NCBI GenBank assembly: GCA_031291325.1
Contig: JARLJG010000042.1
Location: 1 to 64,000 of the forward strand
Source of the DNA: Burkholderiaceae bacterium
Lineage (GTDB): Bacteria; Pseudomonadota; Gammaproteobacteria; Burkholderiales; Burkholderiaceae_D
Length of the DNA: 64,000 nucleotides
Direction: 5' to 3'
The position numbers and the translations under genes are program-made. A model generated the notes under the pieces. It was not told the origin of the DNA. It was given only the letters and a program-made list of their open reading frames with translations, and did no database searches. Shown here one piece after another: positions 36,963-46,244 of the stretch; the stretch's first letter is position 1; every line of letters starts with the position of its first letter.

Positions 36963-38924
36963 TTAGCGTTGTCCTTGGCTAGCCGGCAGATTGTCGATGT
37001 CGATCGGTTCGATGTCGTCGGCTTGCACAAAGCCAAACACCTTCGCATAAAAATACAATTCCGCATCCAGCGCCCGCTTGATATTTTCCGCGCGGCGAAA
37101 TCCGTGTTGCTCCTGCTCGAAGGTCAGGTAGGCGACCGGGATGCCTTTCGCCTTGACCGCGTCATACATGGCTTGCGCCTGATTCGGCGGCACCACCTTG
37201 TCTTTCAAGCCCTGGAACAGGATCAACGGGCTTTCCAGCCGGTCGGTGAAATTGATCGGCGAGCGGTCGAAATACAATTGCTTGCGCGCGGGGTAGGGGC
37301 CGACCATGCTGTCGAGGTAGCGCGATTCGAATTTATGGGTGTCGCCGGCCAACAGCGTCAAGTCGCCGATGCCGTAATAACTGGCGCCGGCTTTGAAGAA
37401 GCGGCGGAAGGTGAGGGCGCACAAGGTCGTGTAGCCGCCGGCGCTGCTGCCGCGAATGGCGATCTTGTCGGCGTCGACTTCGCCGCGCTCGATCAGGTAT
37501 CGACCGGCATTGACGGCATCTTCGACATCGACCACGCCCCATTGGCCGTTCAGGCGGCGTCGATAGGCGCGCCCAAAACCGCTGCTGCCGCCATAGTTGA
37601 TGTCGACCACGGCAAAACCGCGACTGGTCCAGAATTGGATCGCCATACTGAGAGTGGCGGTGGTCATCGCGGTCGGGCCGCCATGATTCAATACCAATAG
37701 CGGCGTGCGCGTGTCGTCCGGGCCGGCAAACGCCGGATTGCGCGGGCGATAGAAAAAGGCATAGGCGCTCAACCCGCGTTCGGTCGGAAATTCGATCGCT
37801 TCCGGGATCGATAGATAGTCCAGTGGCGCGCTCGCATTGGTGGAACTGCGCAGCACCCGGTATTGGCCGCTGTGCAAATCCACTCTGACAACCGATTCCG
37901 CGATGGTTGGCGCGCCGCCGACAAAAACCGCGAAGCCATCGCCGACGCGCAAGCTGGAAATCGCTTGAAACGGCGTCGCCACGGTTTCGATGCAGTCTTC
38001 TTGCGTATCGAGAATCGCCAACTGCGCGCGGCCATTCAGCGTGTAGGTGCAGACGATGCGGTCGTGCTGGTCGAAGCCATAGGTCGACATGCCGAAAATC
38101 CATTGCGCCTGGCCGAACTCGGCATTCATCGGGTGCAGCGCTTGCGTTTCGCCGTCGCGATGGCGGTACAAATTCCACCAGCCAGTGCGATCCGAGACGA
38201 AATGCAATTCACCCGCTGCCGACCACTCGGGCTGGAAAATCGATTCGTCGGCGCCGCCGGCTATCCGCTGCGGCGGCGACAACTCGCCGCCGGCCTCGAT
38301 CGGCGCCGCCCATAATTCGGTGCCATCCCACGGCATGTTCGGATGATCCCAGCTTAACCACGCCAGTTGGGAGCCATCCGGGCTAAGGCGCGGCGACGAA
38401 TAAAAGTCGTGGCCGGATTGCAAGACTGTTTCTTCCGATGTCGCCAGGTCGATGCCGACCAGCGTGTTGATCGCTTCGCGGCCCTGAATGCGATGATCTT
38501 CGCGCACGGCGATCAGCCGAGTGCGCTTGCCGTCGAAAATTGCATCCGCATAGCGCAAGGCGCCGCCGGCAGTCACCGCTTGCACCGCGCCAGCGGCGCC
38601 GATGCGGTAGATTCGTTGATCTTCGTTGTTGCAGAAAAAAAGCGCCGAGACGCCTTCCTGCGTCGCCAGGAAACTCCCCCCGCCGTATTCGTTGGCGCGC
38701 GTGCGCACGCTGTAGGGGGCGGTAGTTACCTCGGTGCACCGTGCGCCATCATGCCGCACCAGCACGTCGCGTCCTTCCTCCTTGGGGCGGCCCTCGGTCC
38801 AATAGACATCGTTGCCGCAAATTCTTGCTTGTCCCAGTCGTACGCTGTCGGCGACGATCAGGTTGGAATCGATTGGCGATTTCCATGCGCCGAAAGCGGC
38901 GATTTTGGTGTCGATGTTGGTCAT
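36963..38924 (-). CDS. S9-family (prolyl oligopeptidase-like) serine peptidase
   Basis: 653 residues. An N-terminal beta-propeller (about 1-390) is followed by an alpha/beta hydrolase domain. The nucleophile elbow is GSSAGGYTT, the oxyanion region is LVLNHGGPTAM, the catalytic Asp is expected in LKDKVVPPNQA and the His in EQHGFRRAEN. The segment YGGSSGFGRAYR is typical of acylaminoacyl- or dipeptidyl-peptidase relatives. No signal peptide, so probably cytosolic processing of oligopeptides, possibly together with the convergent M14 enzyme. Confidence 0.92.
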   Translation of the reverse strand: MTNIDTKIAAFGAWKSPIDSNLIVADSVRLGQARICGNDVYWTEGRPKEEGRDVLVRHDGARCTEVTTAPYSVRTRANEYGGGSFLATQEGVSALFFCNNEDQRIYRIGAAGAVQAVTAGGALRYADAIFDGKRTRLIAVREDHRIQGREAINTLVGIDLATSEETVLQSGHDFYSSPRLSPDGSQLAWLSWDHPNMPWDGTELWAAPIEAGGELSPPQRIAGGADESIFQPEWSAAGELHFVSDRTGWWNLYRHRDGETQALHPMNAEFGQAQWIFGMSTYGFDQHDRIVCTYTLNGRAQLAILDTQEDCIETVATPFQAISSLRVGDGFAVFVGGAPTIAESVVRVDLHSGQYRVLRSSTNASAPLDYLSIPEAIEFPTERGLSAYAFFYRPRNPAFAGPDDTRTPLLVLNHGGPTAMTTATLSMAIQFWTSRGFAVVDINYGGSSGFGRAYRRRLNGQWGVVDVEDAVNAGRYLIERGEVDADKIAIRGSSAGGYTTLCALTFRRFFKAGASYYGIGDLTLLAGDTHKFESRYLDSMVGPYPARKQLYFDRSPINFTDRLESPLILFQGLKDKVVPPNQAQAMYDAVKAKGIPVAYLTFEQEQHGFRRAENIKRALDAELYFYAKVFGFVQADDIEPIDIDNLPASQGQR

Positions 38925-39199
38925 GGCTGGCGGGTGATTTGCGCAATCGATCAGTCTAGGGCGTTGCGGGGAGGATTGTCAATTCGGACATGCTCGACGC
39001 TGTAAATGCCATTGCACACAATTTTGGTGTCCGCGCACTGCGATTAGAGCATTCCATCTAATTCCGTCTCTCCGGCAGGTCCGCCGAAACTGTGACATCA
39101 AGCAGTCATTTTGCTTTGGCACAATCGTCCGTTGCTTGACATGGCGCGGTCGGCGGCGGGGTGTGGCCGGCCTTAAAACAATAAATTTCTGGGAAAAAC
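38925..39199. promoter_or_regulatory. divergent intergenic region S9 peptidase / phosphoesterase
   Basis: 275 bp. A TTGACA at 39136-39141 has no -10 at a normal distance. No operator or repeat recognised. Confidence 0.25.
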
Positions 39200-41635
39200 A
39201 TGAAACTTCGTTCACTCGCGCTGGCTTGCGCGACAATGGTATACCTTGCCGGCTGCAGCGGCGGCTCGAATAGTTCCACAACCGGCACTTACAATGTCAG
39301 CGGTGTTGCCGCTACCGGCAATCCGCTGGTCGGTGTAGTGGTTACCGTGACCGATAGCCAAGGCAAGGCGACGCAATCGACGCCGACCGACATCAATGGC
39401 AATTTCTCGGTGTCTGTGCAAGGCACGGCGCCGTTTGTGCTGACCGCGCCGTTCAACGATGCTGACGGCACACCGGCGACCTTGTCGTCGGTGGTCGACC
39501 CCGCTCCCAATAGCGGCCAATCGGTGGCAGTACAAGCGAACCTGACACCGCTGACCTCGTTGGTGACACAGCGCGTGCTCGCCCTGGTGCCCAACGGCGC
39601 GCCTACCCAAGCGCAAATCAGCGCCGCTAATGTGACGCAAGCGTCGATTACTGCCGCCGAACAAAGCGTGACAACCGTATTGCAGCCGGTCTACACCGCG
39701 CTGAGTATCCCCGCCAGCGAAACCACCGATCCAATCGGTTCCACCGTTTTCAAGGCCGACTCGTCCGACTTGATGGATAACCTGTTGACCCTGGCGCACT
39801 TCACCGTGCGTACCGGCCAGGTCAGCATTGGCGTCGACACTGCCAATACCGTTGTGTCGATACCGGCGACCGGGGCCGTCTCCAGCCCGGTTCCGGCCAA
39901 TGCCGTCGCTTCGCTGGTTGCGTTGAATAACGGCTCGACCACGACGGCGATTCAAAATGTGATCGTGGTGGTCGGCGAAAACCAGACCTTCGATGCGGTC
40001 TTCGGCGCCTACCAGCCGACCGCCGGACAAACGGTCAAGAATCTGCTGTCCGAAGGCATCATCAATGCCGACGGCACGCCGGGACCGAATTTCAGCGCCG
40101 CCACGCAAAACCAGGCCGCGACCTTGACTTCTTACTCGATCAATCCGACCCGCACCAGCGCCTACGCGTCCTTGCCGCAACCGGAATTGATCGGCGTGCT
40201 CAATGCCGAATTGGTGGCGCAGGGCGGCGTGCCGGACCCGCGTTTCCCGGCTAATTTGCCGAACGGCCCGTTCCAGGTGACCAAGTACGCGCCCTATGCG
40301 CTGACCGCCAGCAACCCGCTCGGCAACATGACCGGCGACCCGGTGCATCGCTTCTTCCAGATGTGGCAGCAAACCGGCGGCGACAATTCCAGGCAAGACA
40401 TGTTTACCTGGGTTGCGACTACAGTCGGGCAGGGCGGCGATACGGTCGGCGTGACCCCTGGCAATCCGTCGCAAGGCGGGGAGTTGATGGGCTTCGTCAA
40501 CATGTCCAGCGGCGACGCCCCGTACTTCAAGTCGTTGGCGACGCAATACGCGATCAGCGACAATTATCATCAATCGATCATGGGTGGTACCGGCGCCAAC
40601 TTCTTCTCAATTGCAACCGCCGATTCGCCTTACTTCAATACGGCGGGAGCGGTTGCGACACCGCCGGCCAACCAGATCGAAAATCCGACGCCGATCGCTT
40701 TGACGCCGAATTTCTATTTGCAGGATGGCTATAGCGGTGGTTCCTACGTCAATTGTTCCGACCCGACCCAGCCCGGCGTTGCTCCCATCTTGAATTTCCT
40801 GAGCGCCAAGGGCGTCAAGAGCAATTGCGAGGCGGGCAAATACTACCTGGTCAACAATTACGGCCTTGGGTACGACATGAACGGCAACGCGCAGCCTATC
40901 GGCCCGAACAACTACAACCTGCCGCCGCAAACGGTGCCGACCATTGCCGAAGCGCTGGCAAAAAAAGGCGTGGCGTGGAAGTGGTATACCGGCGGGCGCG
41001 AGTTGGCCGATGTGACCACCGACGCCGCCGCGTTCGGCGTGCCGCTGGCTTACGCGCAAGCGGCGCAATACAACACCATCGGCGATCCGCTGGTTGCCTC
41101 CAGCAAGGTCATGACTTCAACGTCGTTGAAGGCCGGCTTGGCCGGTTTGACCACCTTGTATAGCGATATCGCGGGTGGCACGCTGCCGGCAGTCTCATTC
41201 GTCGTGCCGAAGAATCTCGACAGCGGCCATCCTGGATATTCGGTGCCGGCGAAGTACGAATTGTTCTTGCAAGGCCTGATAGCCAAGGTGCAAGCCAATC
41301 CGACGCTGTGGGCGCATACCGCAATCATCGTCACCACCGACGAAGGAGGCGGCCATTTCGATACCGGCGCGATTCAGAATGTCGACTTTTTCGGCGACGG
41401 CCCGCGCATTCCGTTGCTGATCGTGTCTCCGTATGCACGCACCGGCCACATCGATCATACCTACCACGACCATGCGTCGATCTTGAAATTCATCGAACGC
41501 AACTGGAAATTGGCACCATTGACCGCGCGCAGCCGGGACAATCTGCCGAACCCGGTTACGACCGCCGGCAATCAATATTTGCCGGCCAATAGCACGACAG
41601 CGGTGGGCGACTTGATGTCGTTGTTTAAATTCTGA
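39200..41635 (+). CDS. lipoprotein acid phosphatase / phospholipase-C-like phosphoesterase
   Basis: 811 residues. Lipobox LAGC at residues 16-19 predicts lipid attachment. Residues 25-120 look like a carboxypeptidase-regulatory-type beta-sandwich (GNPLVGVVVTVTDSQGKATQ). From about residue 250 the phosphoesterase domain begins with IQNVIVVVGENQTFDAVFGAY, the metal-binding entry motif of AcpA/phospholipase C proteins, and continues through FVNMSSGDAPYF, a DNYHQSIMGGTGAN segment and VTTDEGGGHFD with a later H-Y-H-D-H-like stretch. It should release phosphate from extracellular esters. A terminator lies at 41711. Confidence 0.9.
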   Translation: MKLRSLALACATMVYLAGCSGGSNSSTTGTYNVSGVAATGNPLVGVVVTVTDSQGKATQSTPTDINGNFSVSVQGTAPFVLTAPFNDADGTPATLSSVVDPAPNSGQSVAVQANLTPLTSLVTQRVLALVPNGAPTQAQISAANVTQASITAAEQSVTTVLQPVYTALSIPASETTDPIGSTVFKADSSDLMDNLLTLAHFTVRTGQVSIGVDTANTVVSIPATGAVSSPVPANAVASLVALNNGSTTTAIQNVIVVVGENQTFDAVFGAYQPTAGQTVKNLLSEGIINADGTPGPNFSAATQNQAATLTSYSINPTRTSAYASLPQPELIGVLNAELVAQGGVPDPRFPANLPNGPFQVTKYAPYALTASNPLGNMTGDPVHRFFQMWQQTGGDNSRQDMFTWVATTVGQGGDTVGVTPGNPSQGGELMGFVNMSSGDAPYFKSLATQYAISDNYHQSIMGGTGANFFSIATADSPYFNTAGAVATPPANQIENPTPIALTPNFYLQDGYSGGSYVNCSDPTQPGVAPILNFLSAKGVKSNCEAGKYYLVNNYGLGYDMNGNAQPIGPNNYNLPPQTVPTIAEALAKKGVAWKWYTGGRELADVTTDAAAFGVPLAYAQAAQYNTIGDPLVASSKVMTSTSLKAGLAGLTTLYSDIAGGTLPAVSFVVPKNLDSGHPGYSVPAKYELFLQGLIAKVQANPTLWAHTAIIVTTDEGGGHFDTGAIQNVDFFGDGPRIPLLIVSPYARTGHIDHTYHDHASILKFIERNWKLAPLTARSRDNLPNPVTTAGNQYLPANSTTAVGDLMSLFKF

Positions 41636-41710
41636 TTGTGCGGTCGAGCAGTCGCTTTTTCGCGCAGCACGGTAGTGCAAATGCGGTCGATTTCGATTGA
41701 CCGCAAATCG

Positions 41711-41735
41711 GCGGAGCCTTGCGCTCCGCTTTTTT
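41711..41735 (+). terminator. rho-independent terminator after the phosphoesterase gene
   Basis: GCGGAGC (41711-41717), 5-nt loop, GCTCCGC (41723-41729), then TTTTTT (41730-41735). It ends 18 bp before the start chosen for the peroxidase gene. Confidence 0.8.
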
Positions 41736-41753
41736 GTTGATTGCGATGTTTTC

Positions 41754-43112
41754 ATGTCGATTTTGTGGATGCAACGAGGCTGGCGCGCCAGCCTCGCAAT
41801 GAGTATTGCTGCTGTCAGTTTGGCGGCTTGCCAGAAACCCGTCCCGTCGACGGACACGGTTCCGGCGGCGGTCAATCCTGCCGCGAACACGGTCCAGAGC
41901 GCAGCCCGGAACGTGGCCACGACTGCGGCGTCGGCGCACTCGGTCAAGATGTGGGTGCGCTATCCACAACCCAACCAATCGCTCAGCCCCATCGCGGTGC
42001 TCGGCAAGCAGATTTTCTTCGATAAGTCGTTGTCGGCATCCGGGCAGATGGCGTGCGCCACTTGCCATAGCCCCGATCACGCGTACGGCCCGCCGAATGC
42101 GCTGGCGGTGCAATTGGGCGGCGTCGACATGCGCAGTCCCGGCACGCGCGCCGTGCCGTCGCTGCGCTACATGGGTTTCACGCCGAAGTTCACGCGCCAC
42201 TACTCGGTTCCCAGCCCGGATGGCGTCGAGGACGAAGGCCCGACCGGCGGCTTTACGCACGACGGCCAGGTCGATTCCCTGCACGAGCAAGCGGCGATTC
42301 CGCTATTGGCCGCCAACGAGATGGCGAACGGCAATGCAGCGGGAGTCAGCGCCAAGCTGCAAAAGACGGGCTATGCGGATCAGTTCGCCAAGCTATTCGG
42401 CGCCGATATTTTCAACCGTCCCGAGGCCGCGCTGACAAAGGCGACGCTGGCGCTGGAGGCGTTCGAGACCGAAGACCGGAGCTTCCAGCCCTATACCAGC
42501 AAGTTCGACGCGGCGATGGCGGGCAACGTCGATTTCAGCGCGCAAGAGCTGCGCGGATACACGCTGTTTAATAATCCGGCCAAGGGCAATTGCGCGAAGT
42601 GCCATATCGATATTCCCGGCCCCGGCGGCCGGCCAGCGCAATTTACCGACTTCGGCTTCCAGGCGGTCGGCGTGCCGCGCAATCCTGAAATCGCGGCAAA
42701 CCATGATCCCAGGTATTACGACCTGGGGCTGTGCGGGCCGGCGCGCAAGGATTTGGCGAAAGAGACCAATTTTTGCGGCATGTTCAAGACGCCGACCCTG
42801 CGCAATGTCGCCAGCCGCCAGGTGTTTTTTCATAACGGCCGCTTCCATACGCTGGAAGACATGATGCACTTTTATGCCGAGCGCGACAGCAAGCCGTCCA
42901 AATGGTATGCGCAGCGCAACGGCAACACGTTGCCATACGATGACTTGCCGGCTGCCTATCGGGCCAACGTCGATCGCGTCAACGCGCCGTTCAATCGCAA
43001 GAAAGACGATCCGCCGGCCTTGAACGACGAAGAAATCGGCGACGTGATTGCCTTTTTGAAGACCTTGGATGACGGCTATTCCACGCAGTCGGGGGCGAAA
43101 CGCGCGGAGTAG
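41754..43112 (+). CDS. di-haem cytochrome c peroxidase / MauG-like lipoprotein
   Basis: About 452 residues from the ATG at 41754; the first in-frame ATG at 41697 is rejected because a terminator lies between. The signal ends in the lipobox LAAC followed by Gln. Two CxxCH sites are present: CATCH (with SPDHAYG following) in the N-terminal half and CAKCH (with IDI following) in the C-terminal half. The segments LGKQIFFDKSLSASGQMACATCH and FHNGRFHTLEDMMHFY are standard for the family. Reduces peroxides or oxidises proteins in the periplasm. Confidence 0.9.
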   Translation: MSILWMQRGWRASLAMSIAAVSLAACQKPVPSTDTVPAAVNPAANTVQSAARNVATTAASAHSVKMWVRYPQPNQSLSPIAVLGKQIFFDKSLSASGQMACATCHSPDHAYGPPNALAVQLGGVDMRSPGTRAVPSLRYMGFTPKFTRHYSVPSPDGVEDEGPTGGFTHDGQVDSLHEQAAIPLLAANEMANGNAAGVSAKLQKTGYADQFAKLFGADIFNRPEAALTKATLALEAFETEDRSFQPYTSKFDAAMAGNVDFSAQELRGYTLFNNPAKGNCAKCHIDIPGPGGRPAQFTDFGFQAVGVPRNPEIAANHDPRYYDLGLCGPARKDLAKETNFCGMFKTPTLRNVASRQVFFHNGRFHTLEDMMHFYAERDSKPSKWYAQRNGNTLPYDDLPAAYRANVDRVNAPFNRKKDDPPALNDEEIGDVIAFLKTLDDGYSTQSGAKRAE

Positions 43113-43124
43113 AGGCAGGTTGCG

Positions 43125-44642
43125 CTACTTGCGCAAAGGCGCGTGCCTTGCGACCAGGTGATTCAAGACGCTGCGCACGGTCGGGATCAATTCGCTGGCG
43201 GTCAGACCGATCGGCCCGACCCCCTGTTGCACCAGCACGTCGGCAGCTTGTCCGTGCATCCAGGTGGCTGCCAGCGCCGCTTCCCATGCGGGCCAGCCCT
43301 GCGCCAGCAAGGCGCCGCAGATGCCGGCCAGCACGTCGCCGCTGCCCGCCGTGGACAGCGCAGCGTTGCCGGTCGGATTGATCGCCACATTGCCGCGCGC
43401 TTGCGCAATCACGCTGCCGGAGCCTTTCAAGACGACGACTGCATTCAGTTCGCGCGCCAGTTGACGCGCCGCTGCCAGGCGATCCGCCTGGATCGTCGCG
43501 CTGGTGCAGGCCAGCAGGCGCGCCGCTTCGAGCGGGTGCGGGGTCAGCAAACTGGCATCGGTGCGGGCCGCCAGTTGCCGGCGCAAACGCTGGTCGCGCG
43601 CAATCAGGTTGAGCGCATCGGCGTCCAGCACCAGCGGAACGTGTGCAGCGAGCGCCTCGGCCACCAATTCCGCCGCCTCCGGGGAGGTGCCCAGGCCCGT
43701 CCCGACCACCAGCACCGCCTTCGAGAATTCGAATTGCTTCGCTTGCCGAAACATCAGCTCCGGCTGGACGCTATCGTAAGCCGGCGCTTGACCGGCAAAG
43801 GCGACAAAGGTGCGCCCGGCGCCGCATTTCGCCGCCGCGCTGGCTGCCAGCACCGGGGCGCCGGCCATGCCATCGGCGCCGCCGACGATGGCGACATCGC
43901 CGTAAGTGCCCTTGTGCGAATTTTGCCGGCGCCGCTGTAACACCTTGGCGAATAATTGCGCCTCGTTGAGCTGCGCTTGCGGCACGGTAAACAACAGCGG
44001 ATCGATGGCCAGCGAGTCGACCGTGATTTCGCCCGCATAGTCCTGGCCGTCGGCGGTATGCAGGCCGGGTTTGTCGGCGATGAAACTGATGGTTTCGGTG
44101 GCATGCATAGCAATGCCCTGCGGGCCGACGATATTGCCGCTGTCGGTGTCCAGCCCACTGGGAATATCCAGCGCCAGCACCTTGCAGTCAAGGCGATTCG
44201 CTTGCTCGATCACGGCGCGTATTTCGCCGTCGATCGGTCGGGTCAGGCCGATGCCGAACAATCCATCGACGATCAGCGACCACGGTTGAGCCAGCACTTC
44301 GGCGGCGTGCGCCGTGGCGACAAAAGCCGCACGGCTTTGGCGCGCGCGCGTCAACGCCTGTTGCGCATCGGCCGATTGTTTGGCCGGATCGGCGAACAGC
44401 AGCACTGAAACGCTTTCCCCCGCGTGCGCCAGCCGGGCTGCGGTTTCCAACGCATCGCCGCCGTTGTTGCCCGGCCCTGCCAAGACCAGAATCCTGCGTT
44501 CCCCGGCGGCGTGCGGCAGCAAACTCAAGGCAAGCTTGGCGGCGGCTTGACCGGCACGCTGCATCAATGTCCCCGGTGCCAGCATGCGCATGGCGGCGTG
44601 TTCGATTGCGCGAATTTCGGCCAGCGAATAGAGTGCTGTCAT
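43125..44642 (-). CDS. nnrDE: bifunctional NAD(P)HX epimerase / dehydratase
   Basis: 505 residues. The N-terminal YjeF_N domain (about 1-210: GPGNNGGDALETAARL) epimerises damaged NAD(P)HX. The C-terminal ribokinase-like domain (about 225-500: KGTYGDVAIVGGADGMAGAP; LTPHPLEAARLL; STAGSGDVLAGICGALLAQG) dehydrates it back to NAD(P)H at the expense of ATP or ADP. Full length for the fused bacterial form. It connects functionally with the nad genes of this window. The convergent peroxidase gene stops 12 bp away. Confidence 0.95.
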   Translation of the reverse strand: MTALYSLAEIRAIEHAAMRMLAPGTLMQRAGQAAAKLALSLLPHAAGERRILVLAGPGNNGGDALETAARLAHAGESVSVLLFADPAKQSADAQQALTRARQSRAAFVATAHAAEVLAQPWSLIVDGLFGIGLTRPIDGEIRAVIEQANRLDCKVLALDIPSGLDTDSGNIVGPQGIAMHATETISFIADKPGLHTADGQDYAGEITVDSLAIDPLLFTVPQAQLNEAQLFAKVLQRRRQNSHKGTYGDVAIVGGADGMAGAPVLAASAAAKCGAGRTFVAFAGQAPAYDSVQPELMFRQAKQFEFSKAVLVVGTGLGTSPEAAELVAEALAAHVPLVLDADALNLIARDQRLRRQLAARTDASLLTPHPLEAARLLACTSATIQADRLAAARQLARELNAVVVLKGSGSVIAQARGNVAINPTGNAALSTAGSGDVLAGICGALLAQGWPAWEAALAATWMHGQAADVLVQQGVGPIGLTASELIPTVRSVLNHLVARHAPLRK

Positions 44643-44685
44643 GACGGTTTCCCTTTGGTGAAATGCGATATTACACCAGCGGCTG

Positions 44686-45933
44686 TCAATGTATATAGCG
44701 CGTCAGGCTTAAGCCCTCGGTATCGATTTCAGGGGCGGCGCCGGAGACGATGTCGGCCAGCAGCTTGGCCGATCCTGCCGCCATGGCCCAGCCGGTCGGG
44801 CCGTGGCCGATATTGACATACACGTTCTTGACCGGCGTGGCGCCGATCAACGGCGGGCCGTCCGGCAGCATTGGCCGGGTGCCGCACCAGAACTGCGCGT
44901 TGCCGTAGTTGGCCGCGTTCGGAAACCAATCCTCGCCGACCTTGATCAGGGTGCGCAACGCCGCCTCGCGCAAATCCGTCGTGCGCGAGCCAAATTCGGC
45001 CAGTCCGGCAATGCGGATGCGATTGCCCATGCGCGTTATCGCCACTTTATACGCTTCGTCGACGATGGCCGCTTGCGGCGACTGCTCGTAGTCCTTGATG
45101 CCGACCGTTGCCGAATAGCCCTTGACCGGATACAGCGGAACCTGGATGCCGAGCGGCGCGAGCAACTGTGCGCTTTCCACGCCGGCGGCGACCACGACCG
45201 CGTCGGCAGCGAATTCCTTATCCTCGACGTGCAGGCTGACGCGCCGCTCGCGCGCCGATATCGCCTTGACCTCGGCGCCGAAATGAAAGGTTACGCCCTT
45301 GGCTTGCGCGGCTTGCTTCAACTGCTTGGTGAACAAGGAACAATTTCCGGTTTCGTGGTCGGCAAAATGCAAGCCGCCCGCCAACGCGGTGTCGGCGCAT
45401 AGCGCCGGTTCGATTGCGCGGGCCGCCTCGGCATCAACCACGTTATGCGGCATGCCATTGTCGAGCGCGATTTGCAGCAACGGCTGCGCCAGCGCGAGGT
45501 CGCGCTCGGTGCGGAACAATTGCAGGAAGCCGCTGGTCTGTTCATAGTCCAGGTATTCGCGTTCGCGCAAGCGATGCAGCACGTCGCGGCTATATAGCGC
45601 CAGCCGCTGCATGCGCTGCTGATTGATGTGGAAGCGCGGCTGATTGCATTCGGCGACCCATTGGCCGATCCAGCGCCATAACGCCGGCTCCAGGCGCGGT
45701 TTGAGTTGCACCGGCGCTTCGCCTTTAAACAAATACGACAGGAATTTGCGCGGAATGCCGGGCACGGCCCACGGCACCGCATAGGCGGGCGCGACGATGC
45801 CGGCGTTGCCGAAGCTGGATTGTTCTGCGACATTGCCACGGCGTTCGATCAGCACCACCTCGTGGCCAGCATCGGCAAGAAAATACGCGGTAGACACGCC
45901 GACAACACCGCCACCGATTACAACAACTTGCAT
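44686..45933 (-). CDS. dadA: D-amino acid dehydrogenase small subunit DadA
   Basis: 415 residues. FAD-binding motif VVIGGGVVGVSTAYFLADAGHEV at the N-terminus; ERRGNVAEQSSFGNAG and the C-terminal YVNIGHGPTGWAMAAGSAKLLADI are typical of DadA. Oxidises D-amino acids (mainly D-alanine) to keto acids and passes electrons to the respiratory chain. No alanine racemase neighbour is seen. It lies 43 bp upstream of the NAD(P)HX repair gene on the same strand, so co-transcription is possible. Confidence 0.93.
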   Translation of the reverse strand: MQVVVIGGGVVGVSTAYFLADAGHEVVLIERRGNVAEQSSFGNAGIVAPAYAVPWAVPGIPRKFLSYLFKGEAPVQLKPRLEPALWRWIGQWVAECNQPRFHINQQRMQRLALYSRDVLHRLREREYLDYEQTSGFLQLFRTERDLALAQPLLQIALDNGMPHNVVDAEAARAIEPALCADTALAGGLHFADHETGNCSLFTKQLKQAAQAKGVTFHFGAEVKAISARERRVSLHVEDKEFAADAVVVAAGVESAQLLAPLGIQVPLYPVKGYSATVGIKDYEQSPQAAIVDEAYKVAITRMGNRIRIAGLAEFGSRTTDLREAALRTLIKVGEDWFPNAANYGNAQFWCGTRPMLPDGPPLIGATPVKNVYVNIGHGPTGWAMAAGSAKLLADIVSGAAPEIDTEGLSLTRYIH

Positions 45934-46244
45934 CTATATTCTTCCCTGATTGGAGGGCAACGCTTGGAGCCGCCCTGTATTCGCCGACCGGATTGGTTTG
46001 CTGGCTGCGCTGAATTCCGGTTTTATTGGCTGGGCGCGATCAAGATTGCGCCGCATATTTCGAGTGGCGCGTAATTTTAGCGCGTCGGCGACCAAATAGG
46101 TGTGATGAATCGTTAAATTCACTCAGAGAAAAAGTGACACGGGCAAGGCTGCGCCGGTTTCCCGCTACTGCGGGCGCGCGCCGGGCCAATGCAGGTTCAG
46201 TACAGTAATCGGGGCGTTCATGAGAAAATGCGTCCATTCAAACT
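45934..46244. promoter_or_regulatory. divergent intergenic region dadA / glycosyltransferase
   Basis: 311 bp. Only short unconvincing reading frames occur. No clear promoter or Lrp-type site was recognised. Confidence 0.3.

Noticed and set aside
41697..41753. Earlier start for the di-haem peroxidase
   Set aside because: A strong terminator for the preceding gene lies at 41711-41735, inside that extension.
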